Assembly: GCA_902464195.1 (NCBI GenBank)
Contig: CABQJB010000031.1
Location: 1-14,213 of the forward strand
Direction: 5' to 3'
Length of the DNA stretch: 14,213 nucleotides
DNA from: an uncultured Megasphaera sp.
Lineage (GTDB): Bacteria; Bacillota; Negativicutes; Veillonellales; Megasphaeraceae
This document shows positions 13,448 through 14,213 of this stretch, in pieces. Numbering within the stretch: position 1 is the stretch's first letter; each line of letters begins with the position of its first letter. The position numbers were made by a program, and so were the translations under genes. Below the pieces are notes generated by a model. The model saw only the letters and a list, made by a program, of their open reading frames with translations, had not been told where the DNA came from and ran no database searches.

Positions 13448-14213
13448 GCAGTCGGCCAGTAATTCTTCTTCCAAGTCGGCCGGAATCGTCGACGGGCTGC
13501 GCGTGATGTAGTAGCTGTCGACTTTGGGTGGCTCGAAATCGAGGAGGGGGATGGCCCGCAGTCGCTTTTCGGCCAGGTCCTCTTCGATGAGGCTCTTGGG
13601 CAGGAAAGTATAGCCGATGCCGTCGGCCACGTACTGGGGCAGCTTGGTGCTGTTGTCGATTTCCAGGGGGAAGCGGTGATGGCGCGGGAACAGGTCCTGG
13701 ATGTAGAGGCCCACGCCCTGGAGGGCGAAATTGCAGAAGAGGTAGTCGATTTTCTGCAGGTCGTCCTTGGAAATGCCGTTGGCATATTCCGTATTGGCTG
13801 CCTGGCAGACCAGGACCAGCGAGTCCGTCCGGTAAGGCCGGCAGATATAGCCGTCGCGGAACATGGCGCTGAAGGAAAAGATCGCGTCCAGCGTCCCGTC
13901 CTGGAGCTGGTGCATCATGGCCGTCGTATGGCCGATGGTGACGTGCAGGGACAGGTCCTTCTTCTCTTTGAGGAAGCTGCGGATGCGGCGCTGGAGGTGA
14001 CATTCGTAAATCGTGTTGGTCGTGCCGATATTGATTTTCTGGGCATACGTCGGCGACGACTGGATGTCCTGCAGGGCTGCCAGTTCCAGTGAGACGAAGC
14101 GCTGGGCATAGTCCAGGAATTTCTGGCCCGACGGCGTCAGGTCGACCTGCTTGTGGCTGCGGATGAATAAGGGCACGCCCAGTTCCATTTCCAGGTCGCG
14201 GATGCGGTTGGTC
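13382..14213 (-). CDS. LysR-family transcriptional regulator (5' end outside the window)
   Basis: The minus-strand frame is open to the window edge. It begins with the end of a LysR winged helix-turn-helix (TNRIRDLEMELGVPLFIRSH, then LTPSGQKFLDYAQRF), so about 30 N-terminal residues lie outside and a full length near 305 would be normal. The rest is the periplasmic-binding-like effector domain: INIGTTNTIYE, a DGTLDAIFSF segment, LVLVCQ, and VADGIGYTFLPKSL near the C-terminus. It converges on the AEC permease, and its last 22 codons, including the stop, lie over the permease's 3' end. The C-terminal tail is acidic and His/Asp-rich (GDDHGRHDDDGQED), which comes from reading a hydrophobic permease helix antisense. 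LysR regulators often control adjacent transporters, so the permease is a plausible target. Effector is unknown. Confidence 0.9.
   Translation of the reverse strand, partial: TNRIRDLEMELGVPLFIRSHKQVDLTPSGQKFLDYAQRFVSLELAALQDIQSSPTYAQKINIGTTNTIYECHLQRRIRSFLKEKKDLSLHVTIGHTTAMMHQLQDGTLDAIFSFSAMFRDGYICRPYRTDSLVLVCQAANTEYANGISKDDLQKIDYLFCNFALQGVGLYIQDLFPRHHRFPLEIDNSTKLPQYVADGIGYTFLPKSLIEEDLAEKRLRAIPLLDFEPPKVDSYYITRSPSTIPADLEEELLADCSYGLQGDDHGRHDDDGQEDIK

Overview
The window is a piece of a chromosome that looks like a Negativicute (Veillonellales, Megasphaera-like). This is an inference from gene order (ruvC-ruvA-ruvB-DUF2905-spoIID/lytB-queA-tgt-yajC-5-FTHF ligase-secD-secF), strong GGAGG ribosome binding sites and GC-rich codon choice in the core genes; no 16S or other marker is present to confirm it.

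Region 1 (about 1-2040) is AT-rich accessory DNA with codon use unlike the rest. It opens with a sequence resembling the end of an IS256/Mutator-family insertion sequence. Abutting it is the C-terminal scrap of a ClpA/ClpB-like AAA+ ATPase, then a PP2C-type protein phosphatase whose start overlaps the scrap's stop, then a DUF4236 protein. The three looked like one operon before the ATPase was cut, and may be a stress-signalling or defence cassette with its ATPase lost. Three hairpins in a row close the cassette; two look like rho-independent terminators.

Region 2 (2040-2612) holds a shortened AAA-ATPase-like/PD-(D/E)xK protein of 190 residues. It joins the N-terminal Walker A part and the C-terminal nuclease-like part in frame, with the usual middle missing.

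Region 3 (about 2650-11868) is a housekeeping operon on the + strand behind an extended -10 promoter. It carries Holliday-junction processing (ruvC, ruvA, ruvB), a small DUF2905 membrane protein, a secreted SpoIID/LytB protein, queuosine tRNA modification (queA, tgt), the Sec translocon accessory subunits (yajC, secD, secF) and 5-formyltetrahydrofolate cyclo-ligase. Gaps are tiny or the genes overlap. A strong bidirectional terminator follows secF. An AT-rich patch inside tgt looks like an internal promoter.

Region 4 (11870-14213) begins with a GC-rich palindrome and five tandem 7-bp repeats directly ahead of the yedF ribosome binding site. yedF (TusA-like plus DsrE-like, selenium-metabolism associated) is followed after 3 bp by an AEC-family permease. 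A LysR regulator on the opposite strand converges on the permease, overlaps its 3' end by 66 bp, and runs off the right edge of the window.
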